NCBI GenBank assembly: GCA_020719945.1
Contig: DYPL01000002.1
Span: 1-64,000 of the forward strand
Reading direction: 5' to 3'
DNA: 64,000 nt
DNA from: Turneriella parva
Lineage (GTDB): Bacteria; Spirochaetota; Leptospiria; Turneriellales; Turneriellaceae
Shown piece by piece: positions 6,542 to 14,764 of this stretch. The notes beneath the pieces are model-generated. The model saw only the letters and a program-made list of their open reading frames with translations. It had not been told where the DNA came from and made no database searches. Made by a program: the position numbers and the translations under genes. Every line of letters begins with the position of its first letter. Positions within the stretch are counted from its first letter, which is position 1.

Positions 6542-7386
6542 ATAAAGTGAATTTTCCCAAAACAGAAAAAATTGAACTTCCGGGAGGGGCTGTGGCAGGT
6601 GGCGATTCGCCCTTTTTCCTGATCGCCGGCCCCTGCGTTATGGAGAGTGAAGAACTCCTCGAAATCACTGCATCTCATCTTTCGGAGATTCGCAAAAAAT
6701 ATAATATTCCCATCGTTTTTAAGTCCTCTTTTGATAAGGCAAACCGCAGCTCTATTCACTCGTACCGGGGCCCCGGGATCGAAAAGGGTCTGGCAATGCT
6801 CAAGGCGGTAAAAGATAAATATTCTTTTCCTGTTTTGACCGATGTGCACTGGCCAGAGGAAGCGGCTCCTGCTGCGGAAGTTGCCGACATATTGCAGATT
6901 CCCGCTTTTTTATCCCGCCAGACGGATCTCATTATGGCGGCAGCGCAGACTGGTAACTGGGTCAATATTAAAAAGGGGCAGTTTATGGCTCCACTCGATG
7001 CCATCCACGCGGTAGAGAAAGTGCGCGAAACCGGCAACGAGAAAGTGATGATAACGGAGCGCGGCTATACATTTGGCTATAACAACCTTGTCGTCGATAT
7101 GCGTGGAATTGAGCTGATGCGCCAGGCAGGGATTCACGTTATTTTTGACGCAACGCATTCAACGCAGTTGCCTGGCGGGGGCGAACAATCCGGAGGACAA
7201 AGGGAAATGGCATTTCCACTCGCTCGTGCAGCAGCGGCTGTGGGCATCGACGGGCTGTTCATGGAAGTTCATCCTAATCCACCCATGGCAAAGAGCGATA
7301 GTTCCAACCAGTACTATCTTGACAGTCTCGATGAAACCTTGAAAGTACTCCTTGCCATTGATTCTATTGCAAAAGGAAGAGTATGA
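6538..7386 (+). CDS. kdsA: 3-deoxy-8-phosphooctulonate synthase (Kdo-8-P synthase)
   Basis: Condenses phosphoenolpyruvate with arabinose-5-phosphate to Kdo-8-P, the committed step to the Kdo sugar of LPS. The 282-residue TIM barrel has FLIAGPCVMES (Cys33), VFKSSFDKANRSS, the SYRGPG loop, KKGQFMAPLDA, TERGYTFGYNNLVVDMR and FDATHSTQLPGG. Cys33 in GPC marks the metal-dependent class; the metal-independent enzymes have Asn there. It is embedded between two small lipoprotein genes with four-base overlaps on both sides, an arrangement that suggests co-regulation of LPS synthesis with envelope lipoproteins. It is the main evidence here for an LPS-bearing outer membrane. Confidence 0.96.
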   Translation: MNKVNFPKTEKIELPGGAVAGGDSPFFLIAGPCVMESEELLEITASHLSEIRKKYNIPIVFKSSFDKANRSSIHSYRGPGIEKGLAMLKAVKDKYSFPVLTDVHWPEEAAPAAEVADILQIPAFLSRQTDLIMAAAQTGNWVNIKKGQFMAPLDAIHAVEKVRETGNEKVMITERGYTFGYNNLVVDMRGIELMRQAGIHVIFDATHSTQLPGGGEQSGGQREMAFPLARAAAAVGIDGLFMEVHPNPPMAKSDSSNQYYLDSLDETLKVLLAIDSIAKGRV

Positions 7387-7769
7387 AAAAGCTGATTACT
7401 GTAGCCGTCTTCTCTGCATTATTTCTCCAGTGTGCTTCTGCGCCCCGGTTGTCAGACGCGGAGATTTGTCGCCTTGTACCCAAATCCGGACGCGGAACTG
7501 TTTTTGTCGTCGAATCAACGGGACGGCCAGATTCAAAAGAGGGCTCCTATGTGCGCTTGGTAACAGAAGCAGAAGAAAATGCCCTGTTATGTGCGCAGCA
7601 TGTTCCCCCTGAAGTAATAGAGAGCAAGGAAACTTTTTCTCTGCGCCGCCATCGTGAGGGAGAAAGACTTTCCGGAATACAAACAGAAGCTGGCACTGCC
7701 CGCGTTCTGGAGCGCAAGACGACCAAAGAGAACTATTCCATACTAACGATTGAGATTGTTCTGCGATAA
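7383..7769 (+). CDS. Small lipoprotein, second of three related
   Basis: 128 residues; signal segment and lipobox ending FLQC at about Cys17. The segment VTEAEENALLCAQHVPPEVIES resembles QSKEAALLSAQKRVIEMC of the lipoprotein at 8069, and both place it after a beta-strand plus G-x-P turn, suggesting common ancestry. The C-terminus (NYSILTIEIVL) forms a final beta strand. The start overlaps the kdsA stop by four bases, so it is coupled to kdsA. It ends the operon; the next 299 bp are non-coding. Function unknown. Confidence 0.72.
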   Translation: MKKLITVAVFSALFLQCASAPRLSDAEICRLVPKSGRGTVFVVESTGRPDSKEGSYVRLVTEAEENALLCAQHVPPEVIESKETFSLRRHREGERLSGIQTEAGTARVLERKTTKENYSILTIEIVLR

Positions 7770-7787
7770 AGTTCTATAATAGAGGAA

Positions 7788-7823
7788 GGCCCGCCCCTCG
7801 ACCCTTCGGCTGCGCTCTGGGCC
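7788..7823. repeat. GC-rich palindromic intergenic repeat
   Basis: CCCCTCGACCCTTCGGCTG and the bases around it form a GC-rich hairpin region closed by GGCCC (7788-7792) and GGGCC (7819-7823), just after the stop of the 7383 gene. It resembles the CCCTTCGAC...CTCAGGG type of repeat scattered through many bacterial genomes; a related version lies at 16801-16869. It may act as a weak terminator. Confidence 0.4.
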
Positions 7824-7975
7824 AGATAAGCAACTACGCCCAACTTTGTACTAGGCTAAACTCCGGTACGGCATCCTTTTGAAAATTTCTTTACGGAACC
7901 ACACAATAAATATCCGAAAAGAACGAACGTTATTTCCGTTACACCGTCAAATAATCAGGATTGTGCGGAAAACTG

Positions 7976-8008
7976 CTTGACCGGAAATCCAATTCTGTCA
8001 AGTATAGT
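7976..8008 (+). promoter_or_regulatory. MerR-like promoter with dyad in a 20-bp spacer
   Basis: TTGACC (7977-7982) and TATAGT (8003-8008) are 20 bp apart, longer than the usual 17. The spacer with the -35 forms a dyad: CTTGAC (7976-7981) and GTCAAG (7997-8002) pair fully, and 8 of the outer 10 positions match. Over-long spacers with internal symmetry are the hallmark of MerR-family promoters. The leader to the ATG at 8069 would be about 54 nt with an AAGGAGAA ribosome site. Confidence 0.45.
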
Positions 8009-8068
8009 TTGGATGGCCAAAGGATAACCTCAGGCAACCACAACCGTAGAATTACTTAAGGAGAAACT

Positions 8069-8536
8069 ATGAAAAAATTTATTGGTATTGCAGTGCTTTC
8101 TGTTGCTGCTATTACGCTCAGCGCTTGCACTTCACCCGCTCAAAAATCCCAGCTTCAAGGCAAGGTAGAAAACTACCAGACTGAAGGCTTTATCGACACT
8201 GCTACTCTGCAGGTTAAAGGTCTCGGAGCACCAGCTTCCGATGCTAAAGGCTTTGTAAAAAGAAGAACTCAGTCTAAAGAGGCTGCTCTCCTTTCTGCCC
8301 AAAAGCGTGTTATCGAAATGTGCGTTGGCGCAAAAATCAGTGCTGCATCCGGTTCTGATTCTGGAGAGTCTACTGGTGTCGCAATTACCAAAGAACTCGA
8401 AGGTGTAATGAAAGGCGGACAGATTGTTCAGGAAAGCTATGACGGCGATGATAACTGCGAACTTGTATATCGCGTTTACTCCAAAAACATCCAGAAGCAG
8501 TGCGAAGCCCTTGCTTCCAGCAAAGACTTCCGTTAA
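8069..8536 (+). CDS. LPP20-like lipoprotein, third of three related
   Basis: 155 residues; signal segment and lipobox LSAC at about Cys20. The mature part has a strand-rich N-terminal block, FIDTATLQVKGLGAPAS, a helix, QSKEAALLSAQKRVIEMC, a Gly/Ser-rich loop (SAASGSDSGESTGVA), and a C-terminal strand-helix, NCELVYRVYSKNIQKQC. This order fits LPP20-type lipoproteins found in several copies in Leptospira. It has its own promoter (7976-8008), a very strong ribosome site and a clean terminator, so it is probably abundant. Codon usage is consistent with high expression. Role unknown; an outer-membrane structural lipoprotein is plausible. Confidence 0.8.
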   Translation: MKKFIGIAVLSVAAITLSACTSPAQKSQLQGKVENYQTEGFIDTATLQVKGLGAPASDAKGFVKRRTQSKEAALLSAQKRVIEMCVGAKISAASGSDSGESTGVAITKELEGVMKGGQIVQESYDGDDNCELVYRVYSKNIQKQCEALASSKDFR

Positions 8537-8559
8537 TTCAGCGAAGACACTACAAGATG

Positions 8560-8587
8560 AAAAGGCTCCTGCGGGGGCCTTTTTTTT
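8560..8587 (+). terminator. Rho-independent terminator after the 8069 lipoprotein
   Basis: AAAAGGCTCC (8560-8569), loop TGC, then GGGGGCC running into eight T (8580-8587). Strong intrinsic terminator 24 bp after the stop codon. Confidence 0.85.
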
Positions 8588-8623
8588 GGGTTTTCAATCT
8601 ATGCTTGCACACATGGCTGACTT

Positions 8624-9049
8624 ATGTCTCAAGAAAAGCAGTCACTCGGCCAGGCGCTCGTTCGCGATGGAGTTATTACCGAGAAACAATATGACGATGC
8701 TGTAGCAGTCGTAAAATCCAGAGGAGAGGGTCAGGTTGGATCCGTATTGCTGGAGAGTGGATTGATCAGTGAGCTGAAACTGCTCGAATACCTTACGATG
8801 AACCATGGGCGGCCCAAGCTTGGGGAGCTTTTGGTGGCGATGAACGTTGTTAAAAAAGAAGTCATTGCAGCAGCATTAAAAAAGCAGCAGGAAACCGGCG
8901 AAAAGCTGGGCATGGTGCTCATCAACGGAGGCTACATCGACAAAGCTACTCTCATAAAATACCTGACACTTCAGGCAAAAACTCTGCTTACTAGAATGGA
9001 GAATGATATTTCGGAAGATAAAGAATTTATCAAACGAAACAATTATTGA
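8624..9049 (+). CDS. Stand-alone tandem MshEN/GspE-N-like protein
   Basis: 141 residues made almost entirely of two copies of the type II secretion/pilus ATPase N-terminal motif: SLGQALVRDGVITEKQYDDA...VGSVLLESGLI, then KLGELLVAMNVVKKEVIAAALKKQ...LGMVLINGGYI. In MshE-type ATPases this fold binds cyclic di-GMP through LGxxLxxxG-type repeats; the four LG-type turns here are preserved. No ATPase domain follows, so the protein may be a free c-di-GMP receptor or an adaptor. Binding is inference. It follows the lipoprotein terminator by 37 bp and precedes purL by 49 bp. The last residues are charged and probably disordered. Confidence 0.7.
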   Translation: MSQEKQSLGQALVRDGVITEKQYDDAVAVVKSRGEGQVGSVLLESGLISELKLLEYLTMNHGRPKLGELLVAMNVVKKEVIAAALKKQQETGEKLGMVLINGGYIDKATLIKYLTLQAKTLLTRMENDISEDKEFIKRNNY

Positions 9050-9098
9050 ATCCTTATCACTTCATTGACAGCATGATGGGAGCAGACAAATCGGCAGA

Positions 9099-11351
9099 AT
9101 GAATGAATCCCTGATAGACAAAGAAGGAACAGCCGAAGAGGCCGTCAAACTGGGCCTTTTCCCGTATGAGTACGATCGCATTTGCGAAAAGTTGGGGCGT
9201 ACTCCCACCTTCACCGAACTGGCCATGTTTTCTGGCATGTGGTCAGAGCATTGTTCCTATAAAAATTCCATCTTACTTCTTAAGACCCTGTATTCCAAGT
9301 CTGACAGGCTTTTGGCCAAACCGGGCGAAGAAAATGCCGGGGCCCTGCGACTGAACGATAAGCAGGCTGTCGTATTCAAAATAGAATCGCACAATCACCC
9401 ATCGGCTGTAGAACCATACCAAGGAGCCGCAACCGGAGTGGGCGGCATTATGCGGGATATATTTACCATGGGCGCACGCCCTCTCGTATCGCTCAATTCA
9501 CTGCGTTTTGGCCACCCCGAAAAAAGTCGCAATAGATACCTGCTTCGCCAGGTGGTAAAAGGAATCGGAGACTACGGAAATTCGCTTGGAATTCCGGTCG
9601 CCGGGGGGGAACTGTTTTTTCACGAATCTTTTTCTAAGAATCCCCTCGTCAATGCCATGACGGTGGGCATAGCCTCTGTAGAATCGATGGCATCGGCGCG
9701 AGCCAGGGGACCCGGAAATCTCGTCGTGTATGTAGGAGCAAGGACGGGGCGCGATGGAATACATGGAGCAAGCTTTGCCTCCAAAGAATTATCGAACGAA
9801 TCGGCAGAGGAGCGCAGCGCCGTTCAAGTTGGCGATCCATTTATGGAAAAGCTCGTCATGGAGGCAACGCTGGAAGTAATCCAGAAAAAACTCGTAGTAT
9901 CTATTCAGGATATGGGAGCGGCAGGGCTGGTAAGCTCCTCGAGCGAAATGGCAGCATCCGGCGGAGTCGGAATTGATCTGCATACGGACAGAATTCCTGC
10001 TCGAGAGGCCAATATGCAGCCGTTTGAATTTCTTCTTTCAGAAAGCCAGGAGAGAATGCTCATTGTAGTGGAGCCGACTAAATATGCCGAGTTAAAGGCT
10101 GTCTTTACAAAATGGGAGCTCGAGGCGGCGGAAATTGGAGCGGTGACGGATACCGGTCTGCTTCAAATTTTTCATCTGGGAGAGCTTTATGCATCCGTAC
10201 CGGCTTCTCTGCTCGCCAAAGATGCCCCCCGCTACGAAAGAGAAGTAAAAGAGCCTGTTCTTCCCCAGGCAGAAAATCATGAAATAAGAGACTTTGCCAA
10301 TGCTCTTTCTCAAAAGAATGAGGCGTCTGCAAAGGATATTCTTACGGCGATTCTTTCCCATGTTAATATTGCCTCAAAGAAACCATTATTTAGACAATAT
10401 GATACAGATATCGGATTAATGAGAAAAATCGGGCCGGGACAGAATTCCGGTGTATACCGCGTACCAGACAGTAATCAGGCTCTTTCTGTAACAGTGGACG
10501 GAAACAGTTTTTACATATCTATTTCTCCGTATGAGGGCGTGTTGCATACGGTGGCAGAGGCTCGCAGAAATATCATCTCCAGCGGTGCGACTCCCATAGG
10601 TATAACAAATGGTCTCAATTATGCCAATCCTTTCCGGCCAGAAAATTATTATTTCTTTGAAAGTACCATACGTGCTATGTCTCATGCTGCCGAGACATTT
10701 AAGCTCCCCATTACTGGAGGAAATGTCTCCTTCTACAATGAATCCGAAGATGGTCCAGTTTTACCAACACCAATGATTGGCATGGTGGGTCTTATAGAAA
10801 ATCACGAAGATGCTCTGCCTGCAACAGCAAGTCCTATCACAGCATTGTATCTTGTTGGTCAATTTCTGCCCGTGCTCTCTGCTTCTCAGTATGCGTGGAT
10901 TCTGCGCGAATCGCAGGGGGGGCCATTGCCACAAATCGACCTCGCAGAGGAAGAAAAGTCAGGCGAGTTAATTCTTCGAGCAAATGCTCTAAAGCTATTG
11001 CAGGGGGCTACAGATCTTTCTAACGGGGGAGCGATGATTGCCGCGTTGCGCATGATCTTTGGCGGGCGCGAAGTGCTGCGAAACTCTCTGGGTTTAACGC
11101 TCCATGGTTCTTTTGCGCAGAGCGAAGGTGCTGATAAATTACTGTTTGGTGAAACCGCGCATACGTACCTTGTTGCTGTAACTGCCGGAAAAGAATCAGA
11201 TCTGTTAACCCTTGCGGAAACCCAAAAAGTTCCCTTGCAGAAATTTGCAGATGTTACAGATAATGGAAGCCTGACTATAGGATCCATTAAGATGGACGTA
11301 GCTGATTTGCAGAAAGCCTGGGAGACTGGCCTGGAAAAATATTTCCGATGA
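9099..11351 (+). CDS. purL: Phosphoribosylformylglycinamidine synthase subunit PurL
   Basis: Makes FGAM from FGAR, glutamine and ATP in purine synthesis. At 750 residues this is the small PurL type that needs separate PurQ and PurS partners. Seen in order: the linker helix YEYDRICEKLGRTPTFTEL and FSGMWSEHCSYKNS at the N-terminus; the ATP/metal loop ESHNHPSAVEPYQGAATGVG; GIGDYGNSLGIPVAGGEL; the second half, QDMGAAGLVSSSSEMA; and the paralogous C-terminal domain with ITGGNVSFYNES. Its last codons overlap the start of the next gene (ATGA). No purine riboswitch was seen upstream. Confidence 0.96.
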   Translation: MNESLIDKEGTAEEAVKLGLFPYEYDRICEKLGRTPTFTELAMFSGMWSEHCSYKNSILLLKTLYSKSDRLLAKPGEENAGALRLNDKQAVVFKIESHNHPSAVEPYQGAATGVGGIMRDIFTMGARPLVSLNSLRFGHPEKSRNRYLLRQVVKGIGDYGNSLGIPVAGGELFFHESFSKNPLVNAMTVGIASVESMASARARGPGNLVVYVGARTGRDGIHGASFASKELSNESAEERSAVQVGDPFMEKLVMEATLEVIQKKLVVSIQDMGAAGLVSSSSEMAASGGVGIDLHTDRIPAREANMQPFEFLLSESQERMLIVVEPTKYAELKAVFTKWELEAAEIGAVTDTGLLQIFHLGELYASVPASLLAKDAPRYEREVKEPVLPQAENHEIRDFANALSQKNEASAKDILTAILSHVNIASKKPLFRQYDTDIGLMRKIGPGQNSGVYRVPDSNQALSVTVDGNSFYISISPYEGVLHTVAEARRNIISSGATPIGITNGLNYANPFRPENYYFFESTIRAMSHAAETFKLPITGGNVSFYNESEDGPVLPTPMIGMVGLIENHEDALPATASPITALYLVGQFLPVLSASQYAWILRESQGGPLPQIDLAEEEKSGELILRANALKLLQGATDLSNGGAMIAALRMIFGGREVLRNSLGLTLHGSFAQSEGADKLLFGETAHTYLVAVTAGKESDLLTLAETQKVPLQKFADVTDNGSLTIGSIKMDVADLQKAWETGLEKYFR

Positions 11352-11956
11352 TCTGGCTTCTCGTTGCGCATCCCAGAGAAATTCACGGTCTCCAGGATTT
11401 GGTAAAAGAGAGAGGCAGTATGAAACTGATTTTTACGGGAATAGGTCTTCTCGATTCCATGGCTAAAGTTGCCATGGAGCTTGCCCGAGCAGAACAAAAG
11501 CCTTCCGCCATGATTCAACTGGGTACAGCAGGATTTTTAGATAGCGGTGGATTATTTGATTGCACCTTGAGCCACAGATTTGTCATGCCCTTTTACCGTT
11601 CCGAAGAAATTCCAGAATTCCTGCATCCTCTCTGGCAGACCAAAATTCCGCCTGGCATGGAGACATTAATTGATTCTAAAATCGTCTACTCCACTTTTGG
11701 AATAACAGTTGATGAATCGTGGCTGCTGGAGTCACTTCCCCTGTTTCAGAAAAAAACATCCACTGAAATGAATGAGTACTGGGAAAACATGGAGGCGACG
11801 GGACTTTCTTATTTAGCGGCAAGAGAACAGATTCCCTACGCCGCTCTTTTGTGTGCCACGAATAAGGTTGGTAAAAACGGCAGAAGAGACTGGTGGCAAA
11901 ACCATGAAAAAGCCGGAGAGCTTCTTCTGGAAAAATTGAAAAATATATTTCCCTGA
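11348..11956 (+). CDS. Nucleoside phosphorylase-fold protein
   Basis: 202 residues starting inside the purL stop (ATGA overlap). The sequence has the layout of the MTA/SAH nucleosidase and futalosine hydrolase group: an N-terminal strand, MIWLLVAHPRE; a turn, FTGIGLLDSMAKVA (family: G-I-G...A); a strand, MIQLGTAGFLDSG (family: GTAGGL); and near the C-terminus YWENMEATGLSYLAA (family: ENMEGAG, where the Glu contacts ribose). This supports a purine-base-releasing or phosphorylase role, fitting its coupling to purL. The exact substrate cannot be read; futalosine hydrolase MqnB is one candidate. Confidence 0.6.
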   Translation: MIWLLVAHPREIHGLQDLVKERGSMKLIFTGIGLLDSMAKVAMELARAEQKPSAMIQLGTAGFLDSGGLFDCTLSHRFVMPFYRSEEIPEFLHPLWQTKIPPGMETLIDSKIVYSTFGITVDESWLLESLPLFQKKTSTEMNEYWENMEATGLSYLAAREQIPYAALLCATNKVGKNGRRDWWQNHEKAGELLLEKLKNIFP

Positions 11957-11964
11957 GCGGCCTG

Positions 11965-12636
11965 TCAGGGAATGTAGCGAACTTTATAACGCAAAAAAAG
12001 TTCGTGGCCTCTTCGCTCTGAAGACACAAGTTTTAGTGCTACAGTATTTAAGAAACTATTTCCCGAGACAATTCGGTCGCTGGTTAATCCGCTCCACAGG
12101 GATGGAACAATCGTTGTGTAGACTTCGTTGATAAGTTCTTCTTCCAAAAAAAAGTGATTCAGTGTAGGCCCGCCTTCGAGCAGAATTCTAGAAAAATTAT
12201 TCTTGCGATGGTGATCAATAATGTCGGCAACACTGTTGAACTGAAATATTTTCCAGCGCATCGCTTTATCAGACGGATTTTGAATGAGGGAATCTATAGA
12301 GGCTGGCACATTCGTTTGTACCCAAAACTCCCCTGGTGGATGTGGTGAGTTGAATATTCTTAAATCACCGGAAATTTTTTGAGAACCGTCAGAAAGTATC
12401 ACAACAGGAATTGGATGATGCAAAGAATCCGGCTGATTTCTGACAAACAGATTTGGGTTATCCTTTTCTGCAGAACGGCGAGATACAATGACCACCTGAG
12501 CCCACTTGCGGAGCCTGTCCATTCTTCGGCGGTCTTCGCTGCTCGTGGTTGCCCAGCCAGATTCTTCCCGATATGTATGACCATCGAGAGTCTGGGCCAT
12601 GTTAAGTTTTATAACCAATTTGGGTATCCTCAACAA
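11965..12636 (-). CDS. RibD C-terminal (reductase) domain protein
   Basis: 223 residues matching the dihydrofolate-reductase-like RibD C-terminal domain (PF01872), which in riboflavin synthesis reduces the ribosyl-aminopyrimidine with NADPH. Visible motifs: LVIKLNMAQTLDGHTY (family: KlAmSLDGrta), SSEDRRRMDRLRKWAQVVIV (family: D....h.lRa.aDAil), and FSRILLEGGPTLNHFFLEEEL (family: lliEGGp.l...fl...L). The deaminase half of bifunctional RibD is absent, so it may be a stand-alone reductase or act in another pathway. A TTG start at 12636 is needed to keep the conserved first strand, overlapping the RNase J gene by 35 bp. Confidence 0.78.
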   Translation of the reverse strand: MLRIPKLVIKLNMAQTLDGHTYREESGWATTSSEDRRRMDRLRKWAQVVIVSRRSAEKDNPNLFVRNQPDSLHHPIPVVILSDGSQKISGDLRIFNSPHPPGEFWVQTNVPASIDSLIQNPSDKAMRWKIFQFNSVADIIDHHRKNNFSRILLEGGPTLNHFFLEEELINEVYTTIVPSLWSGLTSDRIVSGNSFLNTVALKLVSSERRGHELFLRYKVRYIP

Positions 12637-14299
12637 AGATTAAATTGACGAAGGGATTTTTTTTAAGGTATTGCAGATTCACAGAGTGAATTTTCTCGCG
12701 CAAATTTTTTACGCGTTGTTTTGTTAGTTCCCCTCCGTGAGAATGAAAAATTCGCTGGAAGGCGTCGCGAAGGGTCTCCTGCTTTTCTGCGAGAAATTTT
12801 TCGCTGGAAGTACCAATGTAATTAAAAGAAAGCAGCTCCATGGAACCTCGCTGCACGACGACAGTACAGACACCATTTTGAGAAAGCTCTTTGCGCCTGA
12901 AGTAAAGAACATCTTCCGTATGGATTTCGCCCTCTTCAATGAAGCCAGTCTTTTGCTGGAAGCGTTTCACGGATGTGAGGGATTGAGTGAGATCATACAG
13001 ATTGCCGGATTCAATGCGGAAAACTTCTTTAACTCCATGCGTTTTTTTTAATTGCATGTTTTCCAGGGAGGCAAAATGAATCGGGTCGCCATGGATAGGA
13101 ACCACGGTAGACGGCTTTAACCATTCTACTAGTTTTCGTATATCATCTTTTTTGCCGTGCCCGGAAGTATGAACTTTCAGGTCATCCCCATCAATTCCAA
13201 TGATGTTTACATTTTTTTTAGCTAACAGATTTAAAGCTTCAAAAATTCCGCTTTCATTTCCCGGTATCATGGAAGAAGCAAATATCAATGTATCGTTTTC
13301 ATTGAGAGAGAATTTTTTTAATTCGTCACGGGCCAGTCTGTAGAAAGAAGAACCTTCCTCTGCCTGGCAGCCTGCAACAAGCCATACAGAGTGCTTGTTT
13401 TTTGGAGACGGATCGCGGAGCTCGTGGACAGGTGTATCGAACTCTCCGGCTTCGTATGACGCTCTAAGATGATTTTTTAACGAGAAGCCCTGCAATCCAA
13501 CGCTGCGACCGTGTTTGGCAGCAATGTCAAAAATTCCGCGAATTCTTTCAACCTGCGATGAAAATGTTGTAATGAATATGCGTCCGCTCAAATGGCTGAT
13601 TATCTTTTCGAGATTTTTTTTGACCATGCTTTCGGACTCTGCCAGCCCTTTCGCAATGGCCCCGGTAGAGTCGACAAAGAGATAATCCACGGGTGCGAAA
13701 TTTTGCAGGCCAGCAACAGAAAATCTTTTCTCATTGCCTTCGGTTTTAAAATCTGCCGTCCAGAATATTTTTCTTTGGATTTCTATAATTTCAACGCCGA
13801 GAGAATATACCTGCGGAATGGAGTGCGGTAAAAAGAAAAAAGAAAAGCGGACTGGGCCCAGGGTGACAGACTGATTTTGATTGATTTCAATAAACGAGAA
13901 CCTGTCTTCTACACCATTATCTTTGAGGCGGGCCCTCAAAAGCGATATGGTATAAGGCGATGCATAAATGGGCAGCTTATCGGGCAGGAGGTCCGTAATA
14001 AAAGGAAATGAACCAATGTGGTCCTCGTGCGCATGCGTTAAAAAAACAGCTGAGGGATTACTGCTCGTAAGCAGAGTTAAATCGGGGATCTTTTTGTAGA
14101 GGCCTGGCGTGTTGTGATCTGGAAAGGCTATTCCAGTATCGATCCAGAATTGTTGTCCTTTATAGGCTAATACGGAAAAGTTGCCACCAAACTTTCCAAT
14201 GCCTCCTCCAGAGGCGAGTAGAAATCCCTTCCCCTGAAGCCGCTGTTTTAGTTCGTGATCAACAAAGGGCTTACTGTCTGCCTGTGGAACCAAAGCCAC
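12602..14299 (-). CDS. rnj: Ribonuclease J
   Basis: Metallo-beta-lactamase-fold RNase combining 5'-3' exo- and endonuclease activity in mRNA and rRNA processing. 565 residues. The N-terminal MBL domain carries the zinc motif HAHEDHIG (His89-His94), FFFLPHSIPQ and WTADFKT; the beta-CASP insert includes FITTFSSQVERI; and the C-terminal signature HTSGHGKKDDIRKLV, then PIHGDPIHF, is specific for RNase J. The final about 120 residues form the C-terminal domain and end with a basic tail. It overlaps dut upstream (29 bp) and the RibD-like gene downstream, so the three are one operon. Confidence 0.93.
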   Translation of the reverse strand: MALVPQADSKPFVDHELKQRLQGKGFLLASGGGIGKFGGNFSVLAYKGQQFWIDTGIAFPDHNTPGLYKKIPDLTLLTSSNPSAVFLTHAHEDHIGSFPFITDLLPDKLPIYASPYTISLLRARLKDNGVEDRFSFIEINQNQSVTLGPVRFSFFFLPHSIPQVYSLGVEIIEIQRKIFWTADFKTEGNEKRFSVAGLQNFAPVDYLFVDSTGAIAKGLAESESMVKKNLEKIISHLSGRIFITTFSSQVERIRGIFDIAAKHGRSVGLQGFSLKNHLRASYEAGEFDTPVHELRDPSPKNKHSVWLVAGCQAEEGSSFYRLARDELKKFSLNENDTLIFASSMIPGNESGIFEALNLLAKKNVNIIGIDGDDLKVHTSGHGKKDDIRKLVEWLKPSTVVPIHGDPIHFASLENMQLKKTHGVKEVFRIESGNLYDLTQSLTSVKRFQQKTGFIEEGEIHTEDVLYFRRKELSQNGVCTVVVQRGSMELLSFNYIGTSSEKFLAEKQETLRDAFQRIFHSHGGELTKQRVKNLREKIHSVNLQYLKKNPFVNLIFVEDTQIGYKT

Positions 14300-14714
14300 C
14301 CTCCCCGCGTTCCGAATCTGAAAGTGCTTCTTCCTGCCAGTCTATTTCGATCGTTTTTTCGAGAAGGAGCTGGGCAATACGCTCGCCATTGTGAACAGAA
14401 AAAGATTTGGGACCAAGATTTACGAGAATAATCTGAACCTCGCCTCTATAATCAGAATCAATTGTTCCCGGCGTATTCATAAGGGACACGCCATATTTAA
14501 GCGCAAGGCCAGAGCGGGGCCGTACGGACATCAAGTAGCCTTGCGGCACTTCTACTTTAAGGCCTGTAGAAATAGCGCGTATTTCGCCGTGCTTAATGGT
14601 GATTGGTTTTACAACATGCGCCCTGACATCGTAAGCGGCGGACCCAGCTGTTTGCCGGGAGGGTATTTCTACTTCGGGATACAGTTTTTGAAATTTTACG
14701 ATGACTCCGGCCAT
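14271..14714 (-). CDS. dut: Deoxyuridine triphosphatase
   Basis: Hydrolyses dUTP to dUMP, keeping uracil out of DNA and feeding dTMP synthesis. 147 residues from the ATG at 14714; a longer reading to 14813 would run into the divergent rlu gene and adds a non-homologous stretch. All five trimeric dUTPase motifs are present: AGSAAYDVRA, RPRSGLALKYGV, NTPGTIDSDYRGEV, NGERIAQLLL and RGEGGFGSTG (the flexible P-loop-like arm). It heads the dut-rnj-ribD-like operon, divergent from the pseudouridine synthase gene with 50 bp between starts. Confidence 0.95.
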   Translation of the reverse strand: MAGVIVKFQKLYPEVEIPSRQTAGSAAYDVRAHVVKPITIKHGEIRAISTGLKVEVPQGYLMSVRPRSGLALKYGVSLMNTPGTIDSDYRGEVQIILVNLGPKSFSVHNGERIAQLLLEKTIEIDWQEEALSDSERGEGGFGSTGRQ

Positions 14715-14764
14715 ATTTCTTAAAAAGTAAATACAAGATGTGTTGACAATCAAAAATAACCGGG

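Noticed and set aside
10886-11518. Minus-strand 210-codon open frame
   Set aside because: Opposite purL, whose family match is complete over this stretch.
14741-14764. TTGACA before the rlu gene as its promoter
   Set aside because: Only about 16 bp separate it from the ATG, leaving no room for a -10 box.
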